A program made the translations under genes and the position numbers. From Lachnoclostridium sp. UBA933 (GTDB taxonomy: Bacteria; Bacillota; Clostridia; Lachnospirales; Lachnospiraceae): a stretch of DNA of 7,740 nucleotides. The stretch is from the NCBI GenBank assembly GCA_002293545.1, contig DBDL01000140.1, positions 1 through 7,740 on the forward strand. The letters run 5' to 3'. Shown piece after piece: positions 7,159 through 7,740 of the stretch (the stretch's first letter is position 1; every line of letters begins with the position of its first letter). Below the pieces are notes generated by a model. It did no database searches and was not told the DNA's origin. It saw only the letters and a program-made list of their open reading frames with translations.

Positions 7159-7740
7159 ATGGAGTGGTTATTAGGTCCGATTGTATCAGTTTTAGCATAT
7201 ATACTGAGATATACGGACAAGTTGATATATTTTATTTTTAATATACACAATGCAGGTATTTGTATTATATTATTTACCTTTGTAACAAATTTGCTGATGT
7301 TTCCGCTTACACTGAAGCAGCAAAAGACAACAAGGGTTTCATCACTTATGAATCCGGAAATACAGGCAATACAAAAAAAATACAAAGGTAAGAAAGATAA
7401 TGTTTCCATGCAGAAAATGCAGAGGGAACAGCAGGCGGTTTACGATAAGTATGGAGTAAACCCATTGGGCGGATGTCTGCCGCTGTTGATTCAAATGCCT
7501 ATTTTATATGCACTTTTTAGAATAATCAGAGATATTTCGGAGTATGTACCTTCATTAGAAAACAGTACATCTTTTTTGGGTATTGAATTAAATATTACTC
7601 CCTTTGTGCCATGGGGAGCAAATGGCGGATGGGATCGTTCGCTTTTGATTCCGATCCTGGCTGTTGTCACACAGTTTGTATCAACAAAGCTGATGATGGC
7701 AAGTCAATCAAAAAAGGGAAAAGACAATTCGGATATGCCG
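7159..7740 (+). CDS. yidC: Membrane protein insertase YidC/Oxa1 family (3' end cut by window)
   Basis: Insertase that places proteins into the cytoplasmic membrane, alone or with SecYEG. The first 194 codons are present and the frame is open to the window end. ATG at 7159 has AGGAGG (7147-7152) 6 bases upstream. The start MEWLLGPI shows no lipobox, unlike Bacillus SpoIIIJ/YidC2. Membrane segment one is about residues 33-52, the charged cytoplasmic coiled hairpin is about 54-100, and the hallmark VNPLGGCLPLLIQMP spans 100-114 at the second membrane segment. A later segment starts near 163. Asn44 occupies the aligned position of the groove arginine (E. coli R366, SpoIIIJ R73). It is probably cotranscribed with yidD across a 151-base structured leader. 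Confidence 0.95.
   Translation, partial: MEWLLGPIVSVLAYILRYTDKLIYFIFNIHNAGICIILFTFVTNLLMFPLTLKQQKTTRVSSLMNPEIQAIQKKYKGKKDNVSMQKMQREQQAVYDKYGVNPLGGCLPLLIQMPILYALFRIIRDISEYVPSLENSTSFLGIELNITPFVPWGANGGWDRSLLIPILAVVTQFVSTKLMMASQSKKGKDNSDMP

Noticed and set aside
7053..7409. 118-residue minus-strand ORF opposite yidC
   Set aside because: It lies antisense to clear yidC coding sequence and its leader, with no family resemblance.

Overview
This window is a chromosomal replication-origin neighbourhood from a low-GC Gram-positive bacterium, most likely a member of the Clostridia (Lachnospiraceae-like). That placement is inferred from the gene order, the strong AGGAGG-type ribosome binding sites, the rpmH protein starting [10 protein letters not shown], the ~640-residue Gram-positive form of GyrB and the YidC type without a lipobox. 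No species can be named from the sequence.

Layout: two divergent gene groups flank a 247-base AT-rich intergenic region (6005-6251). On the minus strand, reading away from it, are dnaA (6004-4637), a 239-base candidate oriC/unwinding region, dnaN (4397-3288), a small S4-domain gene of the yaaA type (3267-3043), recF (3021-1930) and gyrB (about 1945-23). On the plus strand are rpmH (6252-6386), rnpA (6469-6798), yidD (6795-7007) and the 5' part of yidC (7159 to the window edge). No mobile element, tRNA, rRNA or CRISPR array is visible, and no gene-free stretch exceeds 300 bases.

How the genes work together: DnaA opens the origin, DnaN clamps the polymerase to DNA, RecF handles gaps and stalled forks, and GyrB with GyrA (expected just beyond the left edge) removes positive supercoils. 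On the other side, L34 and the RNase P protein serve ribosome and tRNA maturation, and YidD and YidC serve membrane protein insertion. The arrangement is conserved across Firmicutes, so most of the window is ordinary.

The non-ordinary points are: (1) the only well-placed gyrB start, an ATG with a strong Shine-Dalgarno inside the recF end, is followed immediately by an in-frame TAA, while conserved GyrB sequence continues right after that stop; (2) the dnaA-dnaN gap holds only degenerate DnaA boxes, followed by a TAG-TGA repeat and an AT-only tract resembling a DnaA-trio unwinding element; (3) YidC has Asn where the hydrophilic-groove Arg is expected; (4) there are structured leaders and a 15-bp tandem duplication in the rpmH-rnpA-yidC operon.
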